The position numbers and the translations under genes are program-made. This document shows, piece after piece, positions 15,944-23,805 of a DNA stretch of 26,215 nucleotides; position 1 is the stretch's first letter; each line of letters begins with the position of its first letter. Source of the DNA: Planctomycetota bacterium (GTDB taxonomy: Bacteria; Planctomycetota; PUPC01; JACPCR01). The notes under the pieces were generated by a model. The model saw only the letters and a list, made by a program, of their open reading frames with translations, was not told the origin of the DNA and searched no databases. The stretch is from NCBI GenBank assembly GCA_030740295.1, contig JASLXP010000710.1:1-26215 (forward strand). Direction: 5' to 3'.

Positions 15944-16139
15944 GAGATGGAATCCTGAATTAAAGAGGCTTATCTTGTAGGCATTCTTTCGTCGAGGTCA
16001 AAAGCACGTTTGAACGGATGACAGACAAAGAACTTCATAATCAGGATATCGGAAGAAGGCCGCTCCAGGCCGTATTCCCAGATCGCATGGCGCGATATTC
16101 TTCACACAGACTTTTTTGATGAGACCGAAAGGAGCTGAA
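15944..16139. promoter_or_regulatory. Divergent intergenic region, probable promoters
   Basis: A 196-bp spacer between the heparinase-like gene and the alcohol dehydrogenase. Minus strand: TTGACC at 16001-15996 with AT-rich sequence near 15970-15977. Plus strand: a short inverted repeat ATCGC/GCGAT at 16082-16096. These are weak by eye; promoters in both directions are required by the gene layout. Confidence 0.3.
16128..16134 (+). promoter_or_regulatory. Shine-Dalgarno deciding GTG 16140 start
   Basis: AAAGGAG lies five bases upstream of GTG 16140 and inside the longer open frame that begins at TTG 16116/ATG 16119. It makes GTG 16140 the preferred start of the alcohol dehydrogenase. Confidence 0.75.
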
Positions 16140-17303
16140 GTGATCCAGAGATTTGCATTCCCAAACCAGGTTCTGTTCGGCGCGGGTGCGCTGCAATCAC
16201 TGCCGGACGAGCTGAAGAAACTCGATTGCGCCCGGCCGCTCGTGGTAACGGATAAGGGGATCGTCGCCTGCGGGCTTGCCGCGCGGGTGGAGGAGACGAT
16301 CAGAGAAGCCGGCCTCGAGCCCATTGTATTCGATGGGGTGGATGCCAACCCCACGGAGGAAAATGCGGAGCAGGGCCTGTTGGCCTACTCCGGCAACGCG
16401 TGTGACGGTATCGTCGGCCTGGGCGGCGGCAGCCCACTGGATACGGCAAAGGCCATCAAGCTGAAGGTAGATCATTCGCTGCCCCTGGCGGATTATGCCA
16501 TCGAACATCAGGGCTGGGAGAAAATGGTCAACCCCATACCGCCGATGGCTGCCATCGCCACCACAGCCGGCACCGGTAGCGAGGTATCCCGCGGTGCGCT
16601 GATCATCGTCCGGCCGTCCGGGGCCAAGGTGGCCATCGTCGGCCCGCCACTCTACTCGGACGTTATCATCGCCGACCCCGAGCTGACCCTCGGCCTGCCA
16701 CGTCACCTGACGGCCGGCACGGGCATGGACGCGCTCACTCACTGCATCGAGGAGTATCTTGCACCGAATTACAATCCAATCATTGATGGTATGGCCCTCG
16801 AAGGCGTCCGTCTCTGCGCGACCAGTCTCAAGCGTGCCTTCGAAGAAGGCGCGAATCTCGATGCCCGTTCAGACATGATGATCGCCGCTATGATCGGCGG
16901 CATGGGCTTCATCAAGGGCCTCGGCGTGGTTCATTCGTTGTCGCACCCGGTAGGCTCGGTGGTGGGGGGCCATCACGGCACCACAAACGCGATCTTTCTA
17001 CCGGCCAGTCTCGAATTCAATCTGCCTTCCGTCCCAGTCAGGTATCGAGCTCTAGCCGGTGCAGCAGGCGTAGATGTGGACAATCTCTCTGATGAAGAAT
17101 GCGGACAGGCCCTGATCGAGTTCGTGCGTGAAATGAATACCAGCCTGGGTATTCCGCCCGATCTCTCCGGCATCGGCGCCACAAGAGATCAGATCGAGGT
17201 GATGCTGCCCATGTGCGTGGCGGACCATTGCCACAAGACAAATCCACGTGAATGCACGGAGGAAGATTTTCGCTCCTTGCTTGAGGCGCATATCCCCGAG
17301 TAA
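16140..17303 (+). CDS. Iron-containing alcohol dehydrogenase
   Basis: A type III (Fe-ADH family) NAD(P)-dependent alcohol or lactaldehyde dehydrogenase of 387 residues. GGGSPLDTAKA (residues 95-105) is the nucleotide-binding motif. Metal ligands are D197 and H201 (MDALTHCIE), H265 (VVHSLSHPVG) and H279 (GGHHGTTNA), at nearly the same numbering as E. coli FucO (D196, H200, H263, H277). The GTG start gives MIQRFAFPNQVLFGAGAL, the usual N-terminus of the family. Substrate specificity cannot be read; roles in fermentation, sugar-alcohol or 1,2-propanediol metabolism are all possible. It is transcribed away from the heparinase-like gene and may share its control region. Confidence 0.93.
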   Translation: MIQRFAFPNQVLFGAGALQSLPDELKKLDCARPLVVTDKGIVACGLAARVEETIREAGLEPIVFDGVDANPTEENAEQGLLAYSGNACDGIVGLGGGSPLDTAKAIKLKVDHSLPLADYAIEHQGWEKMVNPIPPMAAIATTAGTGSEVSRGALIIVRPSGAKVAIVGPPLYSDVIIADPELTLGLPRHLTAGTGMDALTHCIEEYLAPNYNPIIDGMALEGVRLCATSLKRAFEEGANLDARSDMMIAAMIGGMGFIKGLGVVHSLSHPVGSVVGGHHGTTNAIFLPASLEFNLPSVPVRYRALAGAAGVDVDNLSDEECGQALIEFVREMNTSLGIPPDLSGIGATRDQIEVMLPMCVADHCHKTNPRECTEEDFRSLLEAHIPE

Positions 17304-17594
17304 TGGACGCGGGAATGCGTGCAGGCCCGAAGGGGTGGTTTCTGATAGCTTGGAGCAGCCATCTTGAATCGTGCACCATCGATGAGCGCATCTCACAGGG
17401 TCGCGAAATGCTTAAGAAGACCGGTTTGGATTTCGGTTTTGACCTGCCTCGACGGCATCCACCGAAGACCTACGGCTTCGCAGTCTTGGAGTCTTCGAGT
17501 TTTCAGATCTCTTTCTAGGTCTTCGAGTGAGGACATCCTCGTCCTGGCTCATCCAGTACCAACGTTCGGCCTAAAGGCTATGAGAGGAATCGTT
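17304..17594. other. Intergenic spacer with heptad-like tract
   Basis: No convincing gene. A 71-codon frame continuing from the dehydrogenase stop has no start signal. The second half holds the period-7 tract described separately. AGAGGA at 17583-17588 is the ribosome binding site of the next gene. Confidence 0.5.
17476..17528. repeat. Heptad-like tract with GTCTTCG units
   Basis: GTCTTCGAGT occurs at 17491-17500 and again at 17519-17528, exactly 28 bp (four heptads) apart. Units cttcgca, gtcttgg and agtcttc precede in 7-bp register. More decayed than the 8694-8887 arrays. Confidence 0.45.
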
Positions 17595-18139
17595 ATGAAA
17601 AGGTGTCTTGGACTCTGTGCAACAGCGTCACTCGCTGGTCTACTCGCCATGCCGTGCCATGCCGGCGAAGTGGGTATTATCTCACTAAAGATGGCAATCT
17701 GAAGAAGGCTGTTACGGTCAGAATTGGCGCTAGACAGATCTTTGCTCCCCCGGACGAGGTCTGGATAATCGAACCGTCGGGTGAATGGGCTTGGAAATTC
17801 ACCGACTCCAAGGGCAAGCTCAGCGCGAAGCAGTTGGCGGCCCTGGCCCGCCATCTCGCTACTCTGGACTTCAACTCCCTCCCCAAAACGCAGGGCTACC
17901 AGCCAAAGGAATCGAGCGGCGGCTACGGTTACGTCGTGATCGCATTCGGCAAACAGGAGGCCGCGTTCTACGCAAAATCGGGAAAGTCACGGGCCGACTA
18001 CCTACCGAAGCCCGGCGACCCGAAAGCCGCAGCGTGGTCACGGTTCACCGCGCTGGAACTTGTCTTGGCTGACATGCTCAAAATGTCCCAGGTCAGGGCG
18101 GAGTACGGGATAAAAAGCGGCCGACCCAAGGGAAAATAG
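17595..18139 (+). pseudogene. Small exported protein, frame broken by a one-base deletion
   Basis: The signal peptide and body of this protein are in different frames. ATG 17595, with AGAGGA at 17583-17588, encodes MKRCLGLCATASLAGLLAMP and then CHAGE, a good signal peptide. That frame stops near 17700. The body (YYLTKDGNLKKAVTVRIG onward to 18139) is open in another frame. Adding one G to the GGG at 17672-17674 joins them as AGEVGYYLTKDG, giving about 181 residues. So either the contig lacks one base or the gene is a recent pseudogene. The mature part has no family I recognise; it contains a hydrophobic core and basic C-terminus and looks like a small periplasmic protein. Confidence 0.7.
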
Positions 18140-18251
18140 AGTGGTAGCCTACCGAATCAGAATGGCATCCAAACCATTCGGGCCGAACAGACCGATGCGC
18201 GGGCCACGTCTCCGCGATTCAGCGTCTTTGTCCTTTGTTAAAGGCTGATGA

Positions 18252-20333
18252 TCATTCCGCCACATCCGCCATTGCTTTTCGCAGGCCGTTCAGTGAGATG
18301 GGCTTGCTGATGATGCAATCGATGGCATTTGGTTGATCGGCGGTGGCCTTCATCACGTCTGCAAAGCCGCTCAGCATGATGACAGGAATCTCGGGTGCGA
18401 TTTCTTTGATTGCCGTTGCCATTTTGTCCCCGTTCATTTCGGGCATTCCCCGGTCTGTGATGACGAGATCAAAACCACCCTTGCTGAAGCACTCAAGAGC
18501 TTCGGGGCCGCTGCGGGCGGTCTGGACATCGTGGCCGTCCATCTTCAGATATTCTGAAACGACGGTGATCACCTCCGGCTCATCATCCACCACCAGCACG
18601 CGCCTTGTGGCCACCGGCTGGACCTCCTCATCCGCAAACTGTGCAATGCTGCTCGGATACTGAGGCAAGGTAATGGTGAAGCATGTTCCTCTGCCTTCTT
18701 CCGAACGGATGTCCAGCTTGCCATCGTGGCGATTGATGATTCCGAAGACCACTGCCAGCCCGAGGCCGGTACCGTCTTCGCCTTTGGTTGTAAAGAATGG
18801 ATCGAGGCATCTCTTCCTGGCCTCGAGGCTCATGCCCGCGCCGTCATCTTCCACTTCGATCTGCATTTCCTTGCCAAGGTTTTTGGTGCGCAGGCAGATT
18901 CTGCCGTTGCCTTCAATCGCATCGATGGCATTGAAGATGAGGTTCACGAGGGCCTCCCGCAATTCGGGCTGGTTTCCGCAGAGGTATGGCAAATCCTCCA
19001 GCTCTGTTTGCAGGTCGATTCTGCGATCGTCCATCATGGCCTGGTCTTTCCAGCGCGGTCTGGTGATATCCACTACCTCTCGAACCAGGTCGTTGACCTG
19101 AATGCCGGTGAAGAGCTCTCTTTCCCCTCGCTTTCGGTAGAAATTCCTGAGACGCTGCACCACCTGTGAAGCGTCTCTTGCACGGCGTGAGATGGTCTGG
19201 AGGTAAGAGTTCCGTTCCTCGGCCACCAGGGTGTGATTAAACTTCAACAGCATTTCGCTGAAGCCGAGAATGGGTGTAAGCGCGTTGTTGAAATCGTGGC
19301 AGATTCCGCTGGCCATGGCGCCCAGCGCGCTCAGCCGCTCTTGCTGGAGTATCTGTTCCTGGCTTTTCTGAAGCGTTTCGTAGGCGTGCTGGAGCTCTTC
19401 GTAGAGCATGGCGTTCTTCATGCCCGTCCCAAAGTGAATGGCGGCCTGGCCGAGGAATTCGATATCGTCCTCTGTGAAGCCGTTCTCCCGCGAGCGAGCG
19501 ACGGAAAGTGCGCCGAGCGGCGCGTCGTCACCCATGATGGGGACGATGACTTCGGATACGAGGCCGCATTCGATGAGCGTCATGCGGCCCCTTGCTCCCA
19601 GTTTCAGATTGCTCGTGTAAAGGGGTTGCTTCGATTCGAGGCAATCGTGGAATCGCGTGCCCTGAAGAGGGAATTCACGCTTCAGAGCGGCGGGGTTGTC
19701 CTGCGTATCTTTCGATGCGATGAGCTTGAGGGATTCATGACCTTCCTGGCAGACAAAAACACCGACCCTCCGTGCGTCGAGGTTTTCGGCCAGCGCTTCG
19801 GCCGCGGCATCCAGCATACTCTTGAGAGCGAGCCGCGAGCTTACAAGGCGCGCAATTTCATTGAGCACTTTCAGCCGGTTCTGTTTGCGTTCGCTGATCT
19901 CCCGCAGCATGGAGACCGTCTGTCGCCATTCGGTGACGATACTGTGGCGCTCGATGGAATAGCTGATAGCACGTATCAAAAGTTCACCGCATTCATAGCA
20001 ATGGTCTTTTATTACGTATTCGAGGGCGCCTGACTTAATCGCATCGAGAGCTACATCCTGATCTTCCAGGCCCGTCAGTACTACGATTGGGATATCCTCC
20101 GCCTCGCTCTGGACGCGCTTGAGGGTTTCTACTCCCCTCGATCCCGGAAGTGAGAGATCGAGAAGCAGAACATCGAACTGTCCACTTCGGGCCTGCTCGA
20201 TACCCGTATCCAGACGATCTGTCTGAGTAACTTTCCAATTGTGCAGACTGTCACTATTGAGGATCTCGCAAGTGAGTTCCGCGTCCGACCGTTCGTCTTC
20301 TACAAGCAGAACGGCCGCTTCTTGTTTTTTCAA
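18252..20333 (-). CDS. Soluble hybrid histidine kinase, REC-GAF-HisKA-HATPase-REC
   Basis: A 693-residue two-component hybrid kinase with no membrane segment. Domains in order: receiver 1 (about 8-125; E12, D13, phospho-acceptor D59, T87, K109), a coiled linker (130-160), GAF (about 165-305), dimerisation/H-box with H346 (GICHDFNNALTP), HATPase with N-box N464/N468, G1 DDGAG (496-500) and G2 GTGLGL (521-526), and receiver 2 (about 577-693; D583/D584, D627, K677). HDFNN-type kinases are often NtrB-like. The start is TTG 20333, supported by AGGAG (minus strand 20345-20341) seven bases upstream. No response regulator or output gene is adjacent, so the partner is elsewhere; the N-terminal receiver implies input from another kinase. 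Confidence 0.92.
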   Translation of the reverse strand: MKKQEAAVLLVEDERSDAELTCEILNSDSLHNWKVTQTDRLDTGIEQARSGQFDVLLLDLSLPGSRGVETLKRVQSEAEDIPIVVLTGLEDQDVALDAIKSGALEYVIKDHCYECGELLIRAISYSIERHSIVTEWRQTVSMLREISERKQNRLKVLNEIARLVSSRLALKSMLDAAAEALAENLDARRVGVFVCQEGHESLKLIASKDTQDNPAALKREFPLQGTRFHDCLESKQPLYTSNLKLGARGRMTLIECGLVSEVIVPIMGDDAPLGALSVARSRENGFTEDDIEFLGQAAIHFGTGMKNAMLYEELQHAYETLQKSQEQILQQERLSALGAMASGICHDFNNALTPILGFSEMLLKFNHTLVAEERNSYLQTISRRARDASQVVQRLRNFYRKRGERELFTGIQVNDLVREVVDITRPRWKDQAMMDDRRIDLQTELEDLPYLCGNQPELREALVNLIFNAIDAIEGNGRICLRTKNLGKEMQIEVEDDGAGMSLEARKRCLDPFFTTKGEDGTGLGLAVVFGIINRHDGKLDIRSEEGRGTCFTITLPQYPSSIAQFADEEVQPVATRRVLVVDDEPEVITVVSEYLKMDGHDVQTARSGPEALECFSKGGFDLVITDRGMPEMNGDKMATAIKEIAPEIPVIMLSGFADVMKATADQPNAIDCIISKPISLNGLRKAMADVAE

Positions 20334-20564
20334 CTGGGCGCTCCTGATTAAGGCGCGGGGTACACCAGGAGACCGAGTAGGAGGATCGGCCCATTGTTCA
20401 TCGCAGCCGGATTGATCATATCAAATCAAGATGGGCGTCAACAAGATCTGGAAAGAAAAACCAGAGCAGTATTGGCCATCAGCAACCGCCTTTGGCTCCC
20501 GTACCATGAGCAGTTCTGAAACATAAGGGGCTAAGGGTACTGGAACTCAGGAAAGCCCCAGTCT
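20334..20564. promoter_or_regulatory. Upstream region of the hybrid kinase
   Basis: A 231-bp spacer between the kinase start and the stop of the frameshifted small gene, both transcribed leftwards. It contains the kinase ribosome binding site (20341-20345) and an imperfectly extended inverted repeat TTGAT-cat-ATCAA at 20412-20424, a possible operator about 80 bp upstream of the start. No gene seen. Confidence 0.35.
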
Positions 20565-20919
20565 TTACGATTCATTCAGCAGACCAGAGATTTGGAGAAC
20601 AGTATTCGACCAGTCCTTTGCGGCCGAGGCGAGAGTTCGTCTCACATTCTCATCTTCCCATCCGTTCCTTGCTCGAATATGCCAGCGTGCCAGCTCTACC
20701 TGAATTCGGACCAGATCCGGCTGCGCGTCGGCCTCAGCCCTCAGCGGCCGTCCACTCGATAAAGAACTTACTTTCTTCTATCAGATCCATCACAGCCCCG
20801 TGATGGGCCGTGCTCTGGGATAAGGAGGATACGCGCGCCAGATTCGAGGCAAGGCCGCCTGACCTTGTGGGCACTTCGTCAGCCATGAAACGCTTTCTGA
20901 TTTCGGATGGGTCTTTCAT
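20565..20919 (-). pseudogene. Small coupled gene of unknown function with one-base frameshift
   Basis: ATG 20919 overlaps the stop of the Asp-box propeller gene (ATGA on the minus strand), a strong sign of a real coupled gene. The first frame runs 61 codons (DLIEESKFFIEWTAAEG) and stops at 20734. One base over, the next frame continues as AEADAQPDLVRIQVELARWH and ends LLNES at 20565. Removing one G from the GGG at 20738-20740 (minus strand) joins them as WTAAEAEADAQ, giving a 117-residue, probably all-helical protein with no signal peptide. Content on both sides looks protein-like (ESKFFIEW, LARWHIRARNGW). I recall similar short helical proteins in environmental genomes but cannot name a family. 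Either a sequencing/assembly indel or a decaying gene. Confidence 0.7.
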
Positions 20920-23213
20920 TGTTCCATCACAAATCCGCTGTTGCCGCCCGTGCCAACGTACAGGCGTCCAGGTTTTTTTGCATCCAGGTGAATGGCCGTG
21001 ATCTGTTTCACGGTCAGGCTGTCGTGGTTAAGGGACAGCCAGGTCTTTCCTCCGTCAGCACTCGTGAAGACGCCCTTGCCGATAGCGATGTCATGGTATG
21101 GATGGTCGTTTGTTCCGATGTAGATGCGGTTGGCATCCTCCGGGTCTATGGCCACACATTGCACGAAGTGATCGTCGAAGACTTTCTGCCACGTGACTCC
21201 CCCATCGTCGCTCAAGAAGAGGCCGCCTGGCATAAGCTTCTTATCTGGTTTGGTTCCAACCCAGCCCTGGCGAACGGCCAGGCAGAGCCTTTCCGGGCTG
21301 GATGCTGAAATGGCGAAGTCTTTCACATCGCCGAAACCTCCCCCAGTGTCCACGTGCCGCCAACTCTGTGCCCCATCGTCGGTCCGGTAGATGTGGCCGG
21401 GGCCGGAATTGTTTCCCCCGAAAACACAGTAGAGAGAGGCAGGACTGCGCGGGTGCTGGATGAGTCCCCGGATGTTGCCGTTCGGCAGCCCCGCGTTTGC
21501 CGCTTTCCACCTTGCGCCGTTGTCTTCGCCTGTGAAAACACCGTGTCCATCAGATGTTGCGTAGAGGCGGCGCGCACCGGCTTTGCTTTGCGGATCGATG
21601 AGCAGCGATCGGACTCGTGCGTTTGGCAGACCGGATGATTCCTGGCCGATCATCTTCCAGCTCGATCCGCCGTCAGTTGAAAAACCAACGGCGCCTTTGT
21701 TCGTGCCCCAATGGCCAAAGCCTGCCCAGAGCACTCGCGGTTCCTCAGGCTCGAAGGCAACGCAGAAGCAACTGTTGCTGAATTCGCGAGGCACGCCCTT
21801 CATAGATCGTCGCCAGGTACGGCCTCGATCCCGGCTCTGAAGAAGCCCGATATCGTAAAAGCCGAAATAAAGCCAATCTCTGTCTCCTGGATGGATATTG
21901 ACGTGGTGCAGACAGGTTACCGCGAGGCCGTTGTTAGGATGCGTCCCTTGCTCGTTGCTCTTCCCATGACAGGGCTCCCAATGGTCCCCGCCGTCCGCCG
22001 TTCGGAAGACGTGCCCGGATGTGCCAAACCAGAGCACTTTGGGAGCTGCCGGAGAGATTGCCAGACACTTTACGGATGGCCCCCAGAAATTGAGCCAGCC
22101 GGCGTCGAACGGGTTCGGCATTTCCCGGTGAGTGATGGGCTGCCAGTTCTCGCCATCAATGGTGCGGTAGAGAATGGCTGTTACCCAGGTCGTACCGCCG
22201 GCGTAAACGATGTCAGGATTCTCAGGATGCACGGCAATGCAATCGTAGTTGCTGGCCATGTTTGAGTTCTGTCCCGGCTTTGCGAGCAGCGTCCTCAGGC
22301 CGCTGTTGATCGGCCGCCAGCTCTCGCCACCATTGTCCGTCCGGTAGACCCCTCCCTGCCACGGCGCCTCTGATGGATTCGCCCAGAGGGTAAGGTACAT
22401 CCGATTGGGCCGGGCGGCACAGATGGCCAGCCGGCGAGTGTGCGGATGGGGCAGGCCCTTTACCTTCAAGTCCCAGGTCTTCCCGGAGTCGCCACTTCGA
22501 TAGAGCCCGTGCTGCGTGCAGGCGAAGAGGGTATTGCTCTCTCGCGGGTGAATCACCAGGTCCGTAATCACGGCATCAGAGGAAAACGCGCTCTCGCCAT
22601 TAACAATGAACCATCGTTCGCCTCCATCCTCTGACTTGTAGATTCTGCCCTGACCTTCATTGAAGTGGCGCGGCCGACCGATGCCCGCATAGACGACCTT
22701 CGGATTGCGAGGGTCGATGGCTACGATGCTTACGGGCGCGCTCCGCCGATACTTCAGCGGCTCCGGCCAGCCGTTCCGAAGCCACCTCCAGGTCGCGCCG
22801 CCGTCTGTGGATTTATGCACACCGCTCTGCGTGCCCAGGAAGATCACGTTCGGGTCGTCCCTTTGCACAGCGATGGATTCGATGAAGTAGTCATGGAGCC
22901 CGGTATTGCGAATCTCCCACGAAACGCCTTCGTTCCGGCTCACGAAATAGCCGCCCACGTCGCACCCGAGCAGGAGCGTCTTCGGGTCCGTCGGATGTGC
23001 GGCCATGCTCTGAATCCAGCCCCCGCCGCCCGGACCCAGCATCGTCCACTCGCCTCGCTGGTGATCGCCTGGGATAGCACTGTCAGCCTGGCGTTTTTGA
23101 TTCTGAAGACAGGCAACAGGCCAGCAGCAAGAAAGAAATGCCAGCGCGTGGTAAATGACGATTCTTCGGAACATTGGGCTGATGTTACAGGTCAGAGCAC
23201 TCAACGATTTCAC
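20916..23213 (-). CDS. Secreted Asp-box (BNR) beta-propeller protein, GH74/sortilin-like
   Basis: A 752-765-residue exported protein. ATG 23174 (residue 14) gives the better signal peptide: MFRR, then IVIYHALAFLSCCWPVAC; C35 or C29/C30 could be lipidated but the lipobox is imperfect. About thirteen Asp-box motifs (S/T-x-D-x-G-x-x-W) are visible, e.g. STDGGATW, SEDGGERW, SGDSGKTW, TDNGGESW, TADGGDHW, SRDRGRTW, STDGGSSW, SDDGGVTW and SADGGKTW, enough for two seven-bladed propellers. The N-terminal GGGGWIQSMAAHPTDP with CDVGG (84-88) resembles the start of GH74 xyloglucanases, where the Asp of D-V/I-G-G is catalytic (from memory), and the length fits GH74. A sortilin-like binding protein or photosystem-assembly-type propeller is the alternative. 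Its stop overlaps the next small gene. Confidence 0.82.
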   Translation of the reverse strand: MKSLSALTCNISPMFRRIVIYHALAFLSCCWPVACLQNQKRQADSAIPGDHQRGEWTMLGPGGGGWIQSMAAHPTDPKTLLLGCDVGGYFVSRNEGVSWEIRNTGLHDYFIESIAVQRDDPNVIFLGTQSGVHKSTDGGATWRWLRNGWPEPLKYRRSAPVSIVAIDPRNPKVVYAGIGRPRHFNEGQGRIYKSEDGGERWFIVNGESAFSSDAVITDLVIHPRESNTLFACTQHGLYRSGDSGKTWDLKVKGLPHPHTRRLAICAARPNRMYLTLWANPSEAPWQGGVYRTDNGGESWRPINSGLRTLLAKPGQNSNMASNYDCIAVHPENPDIVYAGGTTWVTAILYRTIDGENWQPITHREMPNPFDAGWLNFWGPSVKCLAISPAAPKVLWFGTSGHVFRTADGGDHWEPCHGKSNEQGTHPNNGLAVTCLHHVNIHPGDRDWLYFGFYDIGLLQSRDRGRTWRRSMKGVPREFSNSCFCVAFEPEEPRVLWAGFGHWGTNKGAVGFSTDGGSSWKMIGQESSGLPNARVRSLLIDPQSKAGARRLYATSDGHGVFTGEDNGARWKAANAGLPNGNIRGLIQHPRSPASLYCVFGGNNSGPGHIYRTDDGAQSWRHVDTGGGFGDVKDFAISASSPERLCLAVRQGWVGTKPDKKLMPGGLFLSDDGGVTWQKVFDDHFVQCVAIDPEDANRIYIGTNDHPYHDIAIGKGVFTSADGGKTWLSLNHDSLTVKQITAIHLDAKKPGRLYVGTGGNSGFVMEQ

Positions 23214-23479
23214 AGACTGCGGGATGCGATTCTATTGGTCGCGGAGAGTGATGCTCGATACAGGATGCTTGATGCTCGGCAGATCCGGTGTCGGTGTGAT
23301 GCCGGGCGCGGATTCAAGGCTTACTAATGTGGAAGCGATCCGGTGTCTTTCAACCGGATTGTGTGGGCCATCATGAATGTGGCCTTCATGTACGTGACAG
23401 AATACCACTGCTTTGCATTGCAAAGTAGAGGGCATTCAGGTTTACCTCGGGCTAGTAGGCCGAGACTGATTTGATGACA
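23214..23479. other. Upstream region of the propeller gene
   Basis: No convincing gene; a 67-codon minus-strand frame here runs through the repeat tract and has no ribosome binding site. The stretch holds a heptamer array (23250-23277), an 11-bp direct repeat gatccggtgtc at 23282-23292 and 23337-23347, and a small hairpin CATGAA/TTCATG at 23372-23390. Confidence 0.5.
23250..23277. repeat. Heptamer array, GATGCTC-type units
   Basis: Units gatgctc, gatacag, gatgctt, gatgctc are in strict 7-bp register, 37-76 bp upstream of the propeller gene start. Confidence 0.7.
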
Positions 23480-23692
23480 ATTTCAGGGGCAAAGCCCCGG
23501 GCCGTTTGCCTAGCCCAGCCCAACGGGCTGGGTTTTCGAGCAGATCATCCTTAGGGGCAACGCCCCGGTCATTTGCCCAATGAATGGCTTCCTTATGAAT
23601 GGCCGGGGCGTTGCCCCTTTTCAAATCTTTGCACCATTCACCCAGCCCGTTGGGCTGGGCTAGGCAAACAGCCGGGGCTTCGCCCCTGAAAT
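23480..23692. repeat. 213-bp nested inverted-repeat element
   Basis: Outer arms 23480-23533 and 23640-23692 are inverted copies differing at only a few positions. Inner arms 23553-23573 and 23598-23618 are a second inverted pair (aggggcaacgccccgg). Each arm also contains its own short palindromes (ggggc-aaa-gcccc, agccc-aac-gggct). No gene fits inside. The structure is that of a non-autonomous palindromic element (MITE- or REP/BIME-like). The direct repeats expected of a transposon target site are not evident. Confidence 0.85.
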
Positions 23693-23757
23693 CCGTCAGA
23701 ACGACTCCGTCTTGGAGGGCTGTGGCCCAAACTCCTCTCTTTTTCTTAACCGACCAC

Positions 23758-23779
23758 TTTGCTTCGCAAATCTATTTGC
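23758..23779 (+). promoter_or_regulatory. Overlapping inverted repeats before the BchE-like gene
   Basis: GCAAAT-ct-ATTTGC (23766-23779) is a perfect 6-bp palindrome 26 bp before the start codon. The same left arm also pairs with TTTGC (23758-23762) across a 3-base loop, so three arms can form two exclusive hairpins. AAGGGG (23792-23797) is the likely ribosome binding site. It may be an operator or a small RNA switch. Confidence 0.4.
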
Positions 23780-23805
23780 ATACGCCGAGATAAGGGGAAT
23801 GGTAA

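Noticed and set aside
19233..20033. 266-codon plus-strand frame opposite the hybrid kinase
   Set aside because: Antisense shadow of GAF and H-box regions.
23232..23435. 67-codon minus-strand frame upstream of the propeller gene
   Set aside because: Reads through a heptamer array, has no ribosome binding site and no recognisable content.
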